NCBI GenBank assembly: GCA_902800945.1
Contig: CADCFX010000010.1
Location: forward strand, 1 to 44,185
Length of the DNA stretch: 44,185 nt
Source of the DNA: an uncultured Erysipelotrichaceae bacterium
GTDB lineage: Bacteria; Bacillota_I; Bacilli_A; RF39; UBA660
Reading direction: 5' to 3'
Shown: positions 33,199-41,135 of the stretch, in pieces
How positions within the stretch are numbered: the stretch's first letter is position 1
How the letters are laid out: each line of letters opens with the position of its first letter
The notes under the pieces: generated by a model
Seen by the model: the letters and a program-made list of their open reading frames with translations, nothing else
What the model was told of the DNA's origin: nothing
Database searches by the model: none
Translations under genes and position numbers: made by a program

Positions 33199-33474
33199 AT
33201 TCTTTCGTGACATAAAATTGTAAATATTTAAACTGGACAGAGTTTAAATACCTCTTACCAATAAGTCACATATACGTGCAGCCTGATAGTAAGGTGAGAA
33301 ATGAATCTCTTAATATAATAAAGGAATTACCTCAACTATATTGATAAATAAGATGAGAAAATAACAATAATTGGTACTAATTAGAGCAAAAACTCATGGA
33401 CTATTCCGACTAAAAATAGTACACTAATAATCAAATACTCGTTATTGAATTTTACATCCATAATACTATCAAGT
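33166..33474 (-). ncRNA. Candidate structured non-coding RNA of about 310 nt, or long attenuated leader
   Basis: The 422-bp gap 33106-33527 has no credible coding frame. A strong minus-strand promoter (33481-33509) starts a transcript near 33474 and a Rho-independent terminator ends it at about 33166. Inside is a perfect 9-bp hairpin (ATTTAAACT/AGTTTAAAT, 33226-33249) with a 6-base CUGUCC loop whose CUGUC can pair with GACAG in the terminator loop, and GUGAC/GUCAC and CUUACU/GGUAAG helices nearby. I checked by eye for tmRNA, RNase P, SRP and 6S signatures and found none. It may be an independent RNA or a leader controlling the membrane peptidase gene 70 bases downstream. Confidence 0.55.
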
Positions 33475-33480
33475 ATCTAA

Positions 33481-33509
33481 ATTATACTATGCTTACTTTG
33501 ATAATTCAA
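33481..33509 (-). promoter_or_regulatory. Sigma-A promoter of the candidate RNA
   Basis: TTGAAT (33504-33509) and a perfect TATAAT (33481-33486) are separated by exactly 17 bases on the minus strand, just downstream of the end of the 98-aa gene at 33528. Confidence 0.75.
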
Positions 33510-33527
33510 TAGTTTTTTTAAAACTTT

Positions 33528-33824
33528 TTATTGCTTGTCGTTAAGTTCTTTTATTTTTTCTTTTACCAATAGAATTAAGTCAATTGGAGCATTTATTTTA
33601 GGCAAAACTAATAGGGCGTCGTGTAGTTTGGTATCTAGTGTAACGTTTTTATTAACGTCTTCATATTCTTCATCGATATTAAAATCGATATAATTAGTAT
33701 TTAAAAAACTATCAATATATTCTTTTATAGCTTTTAAGATGTATTCTTTTGTTTTATATTCATCCATTTCTTCAATACCAAAATAAGCTCCGATAAGATA
33801 TCTATATGTATCTTTTGATGTCAT
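33528..33824 (-). CDS. Unknown 98-aa acidic protein
   Basis: The product is soluble and mostly helical, starting MTSKDTYRYLIGAYFGIEEM and ending VKEKIKELNDKQ, with no recognised motif. The ATG at 33824 has GGTGATATT before it, and an extended -10 lies 16 bases upstream, so expression looks real. It is downstream of the terminator of the 545-aa gene. No clear terminator follows it before the candidate RNA promoter. Function unknown. Confidence 0.7.
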   Translation of the reverse strand: MTSKDTYRYLIGAYFGIEEMDEYKTKEYILKAIKEYIDSFLNTNYIDFNIDEEYEDVNKNVTLDTKLHDALLVLPKINAPIDLILLVKEKIKELNDKQ

Positions 33825-33839
33825 AATATCACCTTTTTG

Positions 33840-33848
33840 ATTATATCA
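33840..33848 (-). promoter_or_regulatory. Extended -10 promoter of the 98-aa gene
   Basis: TGATATAAT on the minus strand directly abuts the U-run of the preceding terminator. Confidence 0.55.
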
Positions 33849-33872
33849 AAAAAAGCTAGGTTTTCCTAGCTT
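33848..33872 (-). terminator. Terminator of the 545-aa gene
   Basis: AAGCTAGG/CCTAGCTT arms around a TTTT loop, then a U-run on the minus strand. Confidence 0.85.
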
Positions 33873-35503
33873 AATATTACCGTTAATAATATTATTAAAC
33901 CTGTTATAGTTAAGGCAGTAATAGCAGTTATAAATGCGTAATTAGATAGTCCGGCCTTTGAAAGGCCGTTGTTTTCTTTTATTTTATCACCATTTATATA
34001 GTATAACATTTCTAAAGTATCTTTTCCTACATATACTATCGGCTCCACTTTGGTCTTTATTTCTGAAATGCCTGTATCAAAGTTTTTAATATTATTTGCT
34101 GTTCTGCCAATTTTGCCAACTTTATCCCCTCTTGAGATTGGGATGGGTGACTTTTGAATAGCTCTGATTAGATTTTCTCTTTGTTCTCCTCTTGTTTTTC
34201 CAACATTTACTATATCTCTTTGGTATTGTTCTAAAGCTTTTTTTCTGTCGACTAAATCTGATTTAAGCTTTTCTATTTCTGCAATTCTTTGCATTCTTCT
34301 TGTGTCAATAGCATCAATCTTTTCTTTGCGATTATTATATTTTTCGCTTAGTTTTTGATATTTTGCCACTTTCCTCATATAGCTTTTTAGTTTGATGGTT
34401 TCTATGACCCCAACCTTATCTCCAGACGAATGGGCGCGAGCTATTAGGCTGAGTTTATGCTCTTGTTTTTTCATTTTTCGTTCTAATAGTGTAGCTATAG
34501 CTTGTTCTTTAGCCCTAGATATACCTTCCAATCTATTAGCCATTTCATTTCTTTTAATGGTTTTTTTATTATCAAGTATTTGCCGAGTGTTGGCATTAGC
34601 TGAGTCAGCTGCATATTTTTGGGCTACTGAGGTTTGGTGATTAAACTCTTCAACAACTTGTTGCCTTTCTTCTGAGTCTAGGTCTTTGATTAGATAATTG
34701 TGTTTTTTAGGATTATTAATAACGCCTAAAACAAGAGCTCTTTCTGCCGCGTTCATCTTTTTAAAACCCTTACGTAGTAATTTCGGATCAAGTCTATTTA
34801 TTGCACTTGGCGGCAGCCCGACTATATTCCCGACTAGTTGTCCGTGTTCATCAAGCGAATGAGTTATTTTAGCAAATTCTTCATTTTCTAATCCCTCAAT
34901 GGTTTCTTCAACTACATCTACTCCCTTGCCGGCTTTAATAAATCCCAAAAATGTAGCGGTTTCGCCATTTTTTATACCATCATTTATACACTCAAGAAGT
35001 TTGGGATCTTTAAAACTAATGATTTCTCTACACAAATAGAGTTTTTCTTTATCTTTTCCGTCACAGCTCGTTATAATTTCCTTTAAAAGTAATTTGTTAG
35101 TACTGCTAACAATCCTTTTTCGCACCGATATATCATTTATACTACTATAAATTGCCATAAAAATATCGGCACCTTTTTTTCCTTCCAGCTTGGCAAAAAC
35201 GCCCCTACTTGTGAGCAATTTTATAACTTTTCTTTCTTTTCCTTGAAGGCTAGACTCTCTGATAATCGCAGTTAAATTGTTTTTTAGTGTTTGAGGAGGG
35301 TTTTCCTTATTAACACATTCTTCTACCATCCATGCTAAAACGTCTGCGTTTTCTTCCCTATCAAACTCCGCTTCATCAATAATGGCTGTTAGTTTTTCTT
35401 TCTCTATAATACTTTTTTCTAAAAGGGAGACAACCTCGTCTTTATTTATACTTCCCCTGTATTTAAAAAGTGTATCTATAGAAATGTGGTCTTCTTGAGG
35501 CAT
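33866..35503 (-). CDS. Tail-anchored helical protein, unknown
   Basis: The 545-aa product is all-helical. The first 270 residues look like HEAT/ARM-type repeats by eye. A long basic coiled coil follows (about 310-430, AKYQKLSEKYNNRKEKIDAI, then LKSDLVDRKKALEQY). One membrane helix closes the C-terminus (AFITAITALTITGLIILLTV), making it tail-anchored with nearly all mass in the cytoplasm. Its ATG overlaps the stop of the DUF1292 gene by one base, so the two are co-translated. Function unknown; a scaffold at the membrane is a plausible reading. Confidence 0.75.
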   Translation of the reverse strand: MPQEDHISIDTLFKYRGSINKDEVVSLLEKSIIEKEKLTAIIDEAEFDREENADVLAWMVEECVNKENPPQTLKNNLTAIIRESSLQGKERKVIKLLTSRGVFAKLEGKKGADIFMAIYSSINDISVRKRIVSSTNKLLLKEIITSCDGKDKEKLYLCREIISFKDPKLLECINDGIKNGETATFLGFIKAGKGVDVVEETIEGLENEEFAKITHSLDEHGQLVGNIVGLPPSAINRLDPKLLRKGFKKMNAAERALVLGVINNPKKHNYLIKDLDSEERQQVVEEFNHQTSVAQKYAADSANANTRQILDNKKTIKRNEMANRLEGISRAKEQAIATLLERKMKKQEHKLSLIARAHSSGDKVGVIETIKLKSYMRKVAKYQKLSEKYNNRKEKIDAIDTRRMQRIAEIEKLKSDLVDRKKALEQYQRDIVNVGKTRGEQRENLIRAIQKSPIPISRGDKVGKIGRTANNIKNFDTGISEIKTKVEPIVYVGKDTLEMLYYINGDKIKENNGLSKAGLSNYAFITAITALTITGLIILLTVILS

Positions 35504-36021
35504 TATAAATCACCCACTTCTTTGTTGATGTAATCTCTAAATGCTGCAAAAACCCGCTCTTTTTCTTCGGCATTTTCGATAGATTTTACTGATTCTTCGC
35601 CATTTTCATCATATATTTTTTCTTTAATATAGATTCCAGAATAGTTATCATCTTCTTCAACAGCGTAAGCAATATATGTTTTTCCCTCAAAGTCAAAATC
35701 ATCCATCAAATGAGCTTGTTTTTCATCGCCGTTCTCGTCAGTAACTATAAATGTTGAGTCTTCATCGTTCATATGCAAAAGCTCCTCCTTTTTTTTGTTT
35801 AGTAGAAGTGTTTTAACAATATTTTCAACCACTATTTTTTCAGTCTCATCTTCAACATCAACAACTTGATCTCCTATTATTTTTCCGTATTTAATACCAA
35901 AGTTCCCATCGCCAGTAGGAACAGCATATAAACAAAAATACCTTCCTTCGATTTCAAAGTTTTTAATAATAATAGCTTTATACTTATTGCCGTTAATAAA
36001 GATATCAACCTCTTCGCCCAT
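35503..36021 (-). CDS. Tandem DUF1292 protein
   Basis: DUF1292 (YrzB-like) domains are about 80-residue acidic modules of unknown role in Firmicutes. This 172-aa product holds two: residues 1-80 (VDIFINGNKYKAIIIKNFEI, then GRYFCLYAVP) and about 85-165 (TFIVTDENGDEKQAHLMDDF, then GKTYIAYAVEEDDN). The start is the ATG at 36021, preceded by AAGGTGA; a GTG three codons earlier lies in that site. It is the first gene of a two-gene unit with the tail-anchored helical protein, so the two may be partners. Confidence 0.85.
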   Translation of the reverse strand: MGEEVDIFINGNKYKAIIIKNFEIEGRYFCLYAVPTGDGNFGIKYGKIIGDQVVDVEDETEKIVVENIVKTLLLNKKKEELLHMNDEDSTFIVTDENGDEKQAHLMDDFDFEGKTYIAYAVEEDDNYSGIYIKEKIYDENGEESVKSIENAEEKERVFAAFRDYINKEVGDL

Positions 36022-36044
36022 ATTATTCACCTTCTATCATAAAA

Positions 36045-36053
36045 ATTATATCA
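36045..36053 (-). promoter_or_regulatory. Extended -10 promoter of the DUF1292/tail-anchored pair
   Basis: TGATATAAT on the minus strand, 23 bases upstream of the ATG at 36021. Confidence 0.55.
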
Positions 36054-36074
36054 TAATAGTTTTTTATATAAAAG

Positions 36075-36106
36075 AAAAATACTTATTCTTATTTAAGTAT
36101 TTTTTT
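36075..36106 (-). terminator. Terminator of the 38660-36089 operon
   Basis: AAAAATACTT/AAGTATTTTT arms around a 10-base loop; it overlaps the end of the GNAT-like gene. Confidence 0.75.
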
Positions 36107-36325
36107 GGCGTAAGAACAAATTGCTTCTGTTTTTTTCCCTTGTTTATCAGCCTCTTCTTTAACTTTATCAACTAGTTTTTTGGCTATCCCTTGGCCCCTT
36201 AATGCTTCGTTTACAAAAGTGTGATTTATAATCAGTTTGTCTTTCTCTTCTGTATATTCTATAAATGCTAATACTTTTTTATTTTCTTCAAGGCAAATCT
36301 TATTATTATGTTTTCTGAATTTCAT
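36089..36325 (-). CDS. Small GNAT-like acetyltransferase (YjdJ-type)
   Basis: The 78-aa protein is a mini-GNAT fold: NNKICLEENKKVLAFIEYTE, LIINHTFVNEALRGQGIAKK (acetyl-CoA-binding motif with RGQGIA), LVDKVKEEADKQ, and a C-terminal CSYAKKIL. The family (PF14542-like) acts on unknown small molecules or proteins. Its AAGGAG site overlaps the stop of the lipase-like gene, so it is translationally coupled. It is the last gene of the operon. Confidence 0.88.
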   Translation of the reverse strand: MKFRKHNNKICLEENKKVLAFIEYTEEKDKLIINHTFVNEALRGQGIAKKLVDKVKEEADKQGKKTEAICSYAKKILK

Positions 36326-36334
36326 TTTTTCTCC

Positions 36335-37393
36335 TTATTTAACTAGATTTTTAATGGTAAAAGCAAATAGATTTTTCAGTATTCTTTTTGTATCATCATC
36401 GTATTTTCTGGTCTTAAGTAGTATGGTAAGAATATTCTTCACTGATAAGACTTCTGTTAATCCGGTATATCCTAAATCTCTAAACGTATTAAAGATTTGT
36501 CTAAATATGGCTTTTCTTTCGTCTGGTGAATAAATTTTTAGCCACTCTTCCGCACTATTATGCCACTTTATACTGATATTACTAAGTTTAGCCCTTTCGA
36601 AATCATTCTCTTTTATTCCCCATTTAAAGATAGAGTGAGATCTTATATCAACGTATACTCCTTTAACTACTATATCTTCCACTCCATGGTTAAGCACCAT
36701 TCCTATAACAGAGTAATTAGGAATAAAGTGTTTAATCTTTGGCCTTATTCTCTGATATTCTTCTTTTTCCAATTCTTCTTTCAGTAATCCCGGTCCGTCA
36801 AAAGAATAGATGTTTTGTATTTTATTCTGTTTATATTTAGTTATATTCATAGATGATGTTATAGCTAGGCGCCCCCCTTTGGAATGTCCTACTACCACAA
36901 CCTTTCTATCAAATAAACCTATCTTTTTATTCAGATATTTTATGGCATCTTTATCGGCAGGAGATAAAGAAGAATTAGCAAATGCGAAGTCTTCTTCCCA
37001 ACTAACCAAATTATCATCAGTCCCCTCAAAGGCGATTACTTTTCTATGATTGGGAAGATGGAATGTTAAGGCTCCAAACTGTTCATTATTGGTTAATTTA
37101 TATACATAATCAGATATTAGAACATCTTTATATCTTTTGTTATCGACAAATTTTACTACAAATTCATATAATTCCTTTTGAATAAAACCATTTTTATAAA
37201 ATTTTTTGCGATTAGCAAAAAAGATGAATTTGGTTAAAGCTTCACTTAAAAGAATTTTTTTGCCGTCTATAATAACGTCATTAAAATCAATGTATGCTAA
37301 TGCTGCAAATATAGCATAATCGATATTATTAATTGGTTCAACTGAGAATGGCGTATTGCCATATTTTTTCATATAATCGGTTATTACTTTCAT
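36335..37393 (-). CDS. Alpha/beta hydrolase, Mbeg1-like (DUF2974)
   Basis: The 352-aa protein shows GHSKGGRLAITSS near residues 168-180, the nucleophile elbow of a lipase-like hydrolase, preceded by YDYAIFAALAYIDFND-type sequence (NNIDYAIFAALAYIDFNDV) and VIAFEGTDDNLVSWEEDF, typical of the DUF2974/Mbeg1-like group. The catalytic Asp and His are likely in the following 100 residues (NYSVIGMVLNHG, then DIRSHSIFKW). No signal peptide, so it is cytoplasmic. The AGGGGG site lies in the stop region of the upstream gene. Confidence 0.9.
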   Translation of the reverse strand: MKVITDYMKKYGNTPFSVEPINNIDYAIFAALAYIDFNDVIIDGKKILLSEALTKFIFFANRKKFYKNGFIQKELYEFVVKFVDNKRYKDVLISDYVYKLTNNEQFGALTFHLPNHRKVIAFEGTDDNLVSWEEDFAFANSSLSPADKDAIKYLNKKIGLFDRKVVVVGHSKGGRLAITSSMNITKYKQNKIQNIYSFDGPGLLKEELEKEEYQRIRPKIKHFIPNYSVIGMVLNHGVEDIVVKGVYVDIRSHSIFKWGIKENDFERAKLSNISIKWHNSAEEWLKIYSPDERKAIFRQIFNTFRDLGYTGLTEVLSVKNILTILLKTRKYDDDTKRILKNLFAFTIKNLVK

Positions 37394-37401
37394 AATTCCC
37401 C

Positions 37402-37803
37402 CTACATTTTTGCTGATACAGCAGCTAATTCATCAGAACTGTTCATATTACTATATGTGTCAGAAAAATTTAATGGTTTAAGAATCTTCTCTTTTAAAGT
37501 CGCAGACAATACATCGCTATAAGTTACCTCGTTTATATCTTTTTTCAATATGTTTGCCACTGCCTTACGAGGTAGCAAATAGAATAAAACGTCTTGACGC
37601 CGGCTATAAAAACCGGTAATTGGTAAGCCGCGCCCCCTGACTACAAATTCCACTTCGTCGATTTCATCTGGATTGTACTTACTTTTGGCTATGAATTTTA
37701 CAGTTGATTCATCTTCTACATCATATGCATCTTTAGACAAATGATATTCATCATTATCCATAATTGAGAATACATTTTTAAATATCTGCTTTTGTATTAA
37801 CAT
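37402..37803 (-). CDS. Unknown 133-aa protein
   Basis: The product (start MLIQKQIFKNVFSIMDNDEY, end DELAAVSAKM) is soluble with an N-terminal mixed alpha/beta region and a motif-free middle (VEFVVRGRGLPITGFYSRRQ). It is flanked by DUF4186 and the lipase-like gene with 16- and 8-base gaps, so it is one of the operon members. The ATG at 37803 has GAGGTG. I do not recognise the family. Confidence 0.75.
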   Translation of the reverse strand: MLIQKQIFKNVFSIMDNDEYHLSKDAYDVEDESTVKFIAKSKYNPDEIDEVEFVVRGRGLPITGFYSRRQDVLFYLLPRKAVANILKKDINEVTYSDVLSATLKEKILKPLNFSDTYSNMNSSDELAAVSAKM

Positions 37804-37819
37804 ATTGCGACACCTCTTT

Positions 37820-38203
37820 TTAGATTCTATTATTAATTTCTTTTTGTATCCATAACATAATAAATTCTACAATATAATCTATTTCATCATTTGTTAGATT
37901 TCTATTTTTTTCTATGTGATGAATTCTATTTAAACAATTTCGGCAGCAAAAACCATTAGCGTGCATTGCGATAAATGTTGGATGTACTTGCCTCATTGGC
38001 GTCTGTTTTCCATCATTTTTTGGGACCGCTGGAGCTAAACGGCTGTTTATGAAGTCGTATGTATCTTTCCGGATTTTATCAAGTCCTTTGATATTAACAT
38101 ATTCTTTCATTTTTTGGTTGAGGTGAAACGCCCCTCGAAACTTGGATTTTTCCAAACTATTTAGTTTCTTTAGCATTTCTGCTTCAATTCTTTTTTCAAT
38201 CAT
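37820..38203 (-). CDS. DUF4186-family protein
   Basis: The 127-aa protein carries the DUF4186 signature APAVPKNDGKQTPMRQVHPTF, MHANGFCCRNCLNRIH and LTNDEIDYIVEFIMLWI, with paired cysteines (CCxxC) that probably bind metal. The function of the family is unknown. Its ATG overlaps the TGA of the upstream membrane gene by 8 bases (AATGATTGA). Confidence 0.9.
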   Translation of the reverse strand: MIEKRIEAEMLKKLNSLEKSKFRGAFHLNQKMKEYVNIKGLDKIRKDTYDFINSRLAPAVPKNDGKQTPMRQVHPTFIAMHANGFCCRNCLNRIHHIEKNRNLTNDEIDYIVEFIMLWIQKEINNRI

Positions 38204-38660
38204 TTTTATTCTTTTTATTTATAAATGTTACTATATACAAAGATATGAAGCAGATTGCTAATAGTATACCAACTAGATATTTACCAGTATAAATAAATCC
38301 TAAAGATATTAGGGACAAGATAATAAAACCTATAATATCTAAAAGGTTACTCTCTTTTCGGTTCTTTTCATAAAGAAGAAAAGAGAAAGCATCTTCTGAG
38401 TTGCTTAATATTTCATATAGTTCTTCTAAATCTTTATACTCCTTTAAATTATGAGTCTTATTATTTGGTAATTTAGCTTCTAATTTAGCATTAATACTAA
38501 TTACCTCTTTCTTACCAAATACCCTTGTAAATAATTCTTCTCTTGTTTCTGTTATGGTTTCTTTTGTTACGTTAGAATCTTCAAAAGAATTATAATATTT
38601 TATTATTTCATTTATCATATTAACATATTCTTCTGGAGACTTTTTTCCTTCTTTATTCAT
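38196..38660 (-). CDS. Small membrane protein with two C-terminal helices, unknown
   Basis: The 154-aa product has a charged cytoplasmic N-terminal half and two closely spaced helices (LDIIGFIILSLISLGFIYTG, then YLVGILLAICFISLYIVTFI, about 108-148), followed by a basic tail (NKKNKND). It is the first gene of the operon that ends at 36089. The start has GGTGATAAC. Function unknown. Confidence 0.75.
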   Translation of the reverse strand: MNKEGKKSPEEYVNMINEIIKYYNSFEDSNVTKETITETREELFTRVFGKKEVISINAKLEAKLPNNKTHNLKEYKDLEELYEILSNSEDAFSFLLYEKNRKESNLLDIIGFIILSLISLGFIYTGKYLVGILLAICFISLYIVTFINKKNKND

Positions 38661-38678
38661 GTTATCACCTTCTAGTAT

Positions 38679-38687
38679 ATTTTATCA
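38679..38687 (-). promoter_or_regulatory. Extended -10 promoter of the 38660-36089 operon
   Basis: TGATAAAAT on the minus strand lies 18 bases upstream of the ATG at 38660. Confidence 0.45.
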
Positions 38688-38691
38688 TATT

Positions 38692-39564
38692 TTACTTTTT
38701 TATTATAGGATTAACATGGATTACTGTTAGATATATCTCTTCTACATCTCTATCTATTTCTTTTTCTAAATTATTAGCTATCTCATGAGAAGCAAAAGTG
38801 CTTAGTGTACCATCAACAAAGATGGAAAAAGATACTTGGTATCTATATCCAACAGGTGTAGCATTAAAATGATTAATTCTTTCTATTTCTTTATGTTTAT
38901 TAATAATGTTAAGAACTTTTTCTTTTATCTCTTCAGGACAGGTTTTATCGACTAAAACATCATAACTATTAATAAAAATTGTAATAGCTGTATATATTAT
39001 CCATATACCTATTAACAACGCTACTACCCCGTCTATATATTTTATATTGTATGAAGATAATATGGCTGATATTAATGTTGATAAAGTTATAAAACAATCA
39101 TTTCGGTGATCTAAGGCATTCGCTTTTACTAGCAAACTATTATGTTTTTTAGCCACTTTATTTGTATAGAAATATAGTATTAATTTTGTGATAATGGTTG
39201 TTATACAGACAACTAATATCCAATAACTAGAATTATAATTGCTTTTCTCAATTATAGAAGTAATAGCGTTCCTTATCACTTTTATACCTAACACGATCAT
39301 AATGATACTTATTATTAAAGAATAGAAGTATTCTATTTTGCCATGACCCAGATTATGATCATCATCAGCTTTCTTAGATGATATCTTATTGCCGATAAAG
39401 GTTAATATAGAGTTTAAAATATCTGAGCCACTATTTATGGCATCAGCAAGCATGGCTTGACTATTAGAAATAAAACCTATAATAATTTTAATAACAAACA
39501 GAAATATGTTCCCTATGATGCCCAAATAACTAGCTGTTTTTATGTCTTTATATCTATTTTCCAT
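38692..39564 (-). CDS. Cation diffusion facilitator (CDF) metal efflux transporter
   Basis: CDF proteins export divalent metals (Zn, Fe, Mn, Co, Cd) by proton antiport. The 290-aa product has six helices, LADAINSGSDILNSIL (metal-binding Asp in helix 2), DHNLGHGKIEYF between helices, and NALDHRNDCFITL in helix 5 (His-x3-Asp). The C-terminal dimerisation domain is VLNIINKHKEIERINHF onward, ending IYLTVIHVNP. Metal specificity is not readable; the HxxxD helix 5 motif suits zinc or iron. The start has GGAAGT. A palindrome overlaps its promoter, which is consistent with metal-responsive control. Confidence 0.92.
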   Translation of the reverse strand: MENRYKDIKTASYLGIIGNIFLFVIKIIIGFISNSQAMLADAINSGSDILNSILTFIGNKISSKKADDDHNLGHGKIEYFYSLIISIIMIVLGIKVIRNAITSIIEKSNYNSSYWILVVCITTIITKLILYFYTNKVAKKHNSLLVKANALDHRNDCFITLSTLISAILSSYNIKYIDGVVALLIGIWIIYTAITIFINSYDVLVDKTCPEEIKEKVLNIINKHKEIERINHFNATPVGYRYQVSFSIFVDGTLSTFASHEIANNLEKEIDRDVEEIYLTVIHVNPIIKK

Positions 39565-39594
39565 GTAATTACTTCCTATCTTCTATCATTTTAA

Positions 39595-39623
39595 AAGATA
39601 TCATAAATAGATATCTTCTTCAA
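39595..39623 (-). promoter_or_regulatory. Promoter with operator-like palindrome before the CDF gene
   Basis: TTGAAG (39618-39623) and TATCTT (39595-39600), spacing 17, with an extended TGA before the -10. The perfect inverted repeat AAGATATC-7-GATATCTT (39595-39617) fills the -10 and spacer exactly, the position expected for a repressor site. Confidence 0.6.
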
Positions 39624-39678
39624 TACTATTATTCTTATTGATCTTCCATAGTGGTTTTTAAAAAGATTCTTTCTATAT

Positions 39679-39706
39679 AAAAAAGCATATCTTATGATAT
39701 ACTTTT
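39679..39706 (-). terminator. Terminator of the 264-aa membrane-anchored protein gene
   Basis: AAGCATATC and GATATACTT pair with one mismatch, U-run on the minus strand, overlapping the stop at 39705. Confidence 0.75.
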
Positions 39707-40499
39707 ATGAACATTGTCCTACATGACTATTAATAGTATTACCAGTTGTATTTTCACTTACTTTATTATTATTAATTTTTATTAATACTTCTTCTAGAAT
39801 TACATAGCCTTGGTCATTACTATTTTTAGAGAAAGAACCTTCTTTATATTTATAAAAGAAAACTTCATTTCCACTTACTTTATATAGGATTTCATCATTA
39901 TCATTGTAAACAAAGCAGTCATCATCTTCGGAATAGAATTTAGTGTTTGTATAATGGGTACTATATTGACCTATAATATTTGCATTATCATTTAATATTA
40001 ATAAGTATTGCTGTAAAGATTCTCCATAACTAACTACAAGATATTCTTTATTATCTTCACCTATTACAACATTATAATTCAACTTATGAGTAGTATCATA
40101 AACTATATTCGGACCTGCTCCAAACTTTACCATTAAATCAATGTTAGTGTTACCAAACTTAATAACACCATTTTCCTTTTTATTATTTTCTAATAATAAA
40201 GTATTGTTTTTACCATTTAATGTTATATTAACAGTATCTCTCTTACCGTTAGATTCTAATACCCCGTAGGCTAATTCTTTTTGATTGTTTTCCATAGGTT
40301 TTTCATCTGATTTTGGCTCAATGGTTGACTCGTGTTCTTTTTCTTCTGTTTTATTGCTATTAAATGTCTTTTCAGTATTACTGTTCTTTGTTCCCAATAT
40401 AAATCCTAGCGCAAATACTAATATAACTATTATTGCTATTAGCACTATAATTAGTCTAGTTTGTTTGAATTCTTTTGTGTCGTTTGTCCCTTTTTCCAT
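39705..40499 (-). CDS. Membrane-anchored protein with acidic linker, unknown
   Basis: The 264-aa product starts at the ATG at 40499 (GAGGTATAAGA before it); 17 earlier in-frame codons are probably leader. It has a short cytoplasmic tail, one helix (RLIIVLIAIIVILVFALGFI, about 15-34), a Glu/Lys/Asn/Ser-rich linker (about 38-75), and a beta-rich outer domain (VVSYGESLQQYLLILNDNA, then DDDCFVYNDN). It ends HVGQCS with a terminal-region cysteine. The layout matches the protein at 29093, but sequence similarity is low by eye. Function unknown. Confidence 0.75.
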   Translation of the reverse strand: MEKGTNDTKEFKQTRLIIVLIAIIVILVFALGFILGTKNSNTEKTFNSNKTEEKEHESTIEPKSDEKPMENNQKELAYGVLESNGKRDTVNITLNGKNNTLLLENNKKENGVIKFGNTNIDLMVKFGAGPNIVYDTTHKLNYNVVIGEDNKEYLVVSYGESLQQYLLILNDNANIIGQYSTHYTNTKFYSEDDDCFVYNDNDEILYKVSGNEVFFYKYKEGSFSKNSNDQGYVILEEVLIKINNNKVSENTTGNTINSHVGQCS

Positions 40500-40528
40500 T
40501 CTTATACCTCTTTCTATTATAATAATAT

Positions 40529-40559
40529 AAAAAAAGAATAGTTTTTTCAATCTATTCTT
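40529..40559 (-). terminator. Terminator after the HD-domain gene
   Basis: AAGAATAG/CTATTCTT arms around a 10-base loop, with a U-run on the minus strand, overlapping the gene end at 40552. Confidence 0.8.
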
Positions 40560-41127
40560 CTACTATATTATCATTTTTATCAAAGTGGATATCTATTACT
40601 TTTCTAGCCGCTAGATAATCGCACATATGAACAAATTTTTCTTCTGGTGTTTTAGGCAATGGCAAGATGATATCGCTGTACTCACTGGTATTAAATCTTC
40701 CCATATGACTGGCTATACACGAACAAACGAAATCGATATCTTCGCTTGAAATGGATAATTCTTTAGAATGAGACTTTATAAAATCAGCAGCTATTAATGG
40801 ATGATCAAATCTAGTGTATCTTTCTTCTTTTTCATAACCTTTTTTTACGCTATCGTGTAATATTAAAGCCATAATAATTAGATCTTTAGTACGGCTAGGG
40901 AACTTATATATGCCAAACAATTCGTAAGCCATACGAACAGCTGCTTTAGTATGTCTAAGTAAACCGCCTTCACCAGTAGCATACAAAGGATGATATTTGC
41001 CTGTACTACTAGCCGGAATACTAAAAAAGTATTCGGGAATATGAGATATCATAGTTTCTAATGAACTTTTTATTTCTTTATCATTTATATAAGATAATTC
41101 TTGTTTAAAGTATTGTTCGTTATTCAT
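40552..41127 (-). CDS. HD-domain phosphohydrolase
   Basis: The 191-aa protein has an HD metal-binding arrangement: LLRHTKAAVRMAYEL (first His, near 59), ALILHDSVKKG (HD near 92-93), FDHPLIAADF, and IASHMGRFN near 141. HD proteins hydrolyse nucleotide or phosphodiester substrates; this small solo domain cannot be assigned a substrate. It follows lepA by 8 bases with GGTGAT overlapping the lepA stop, so it is co-translated. Confidence 0.88.
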   Translation of the reverse strand: MNNEQYFKQELSYINDKEIKSSLETMISHIPEYFFSIPASSTGKYHPLYATGEGGLLRHTKAAVRMAYELFGIYKFPSRTKDLIIMALILHDSVKKGYEKEERYTRFDHPLIAADFIKSHSKELSISSEDIDFVCSCIASHMGRFNTSEYSDIILPLPKTPEEKFVHMCDYLAARKVIDIHFDKNDNIVEE

Positions 41128-41135
41128 GGAATCAC

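Noticed and set aside
33166-33474. RNase P RNA (a GGAATAGTCCATG segment resembles part of its conserved region)
   Set aside because: Only this short segment matches; the other conserved regions and the expected fold are absent, so the resemblance is probably chance.
38196-38203. TGA as a tryptophan codon (Mycoplasma code)
   Set aside because: TGA terminates rimM and the 154-aa gene and tryptophan is encoded by TGG, so the standard bacterial code applies.
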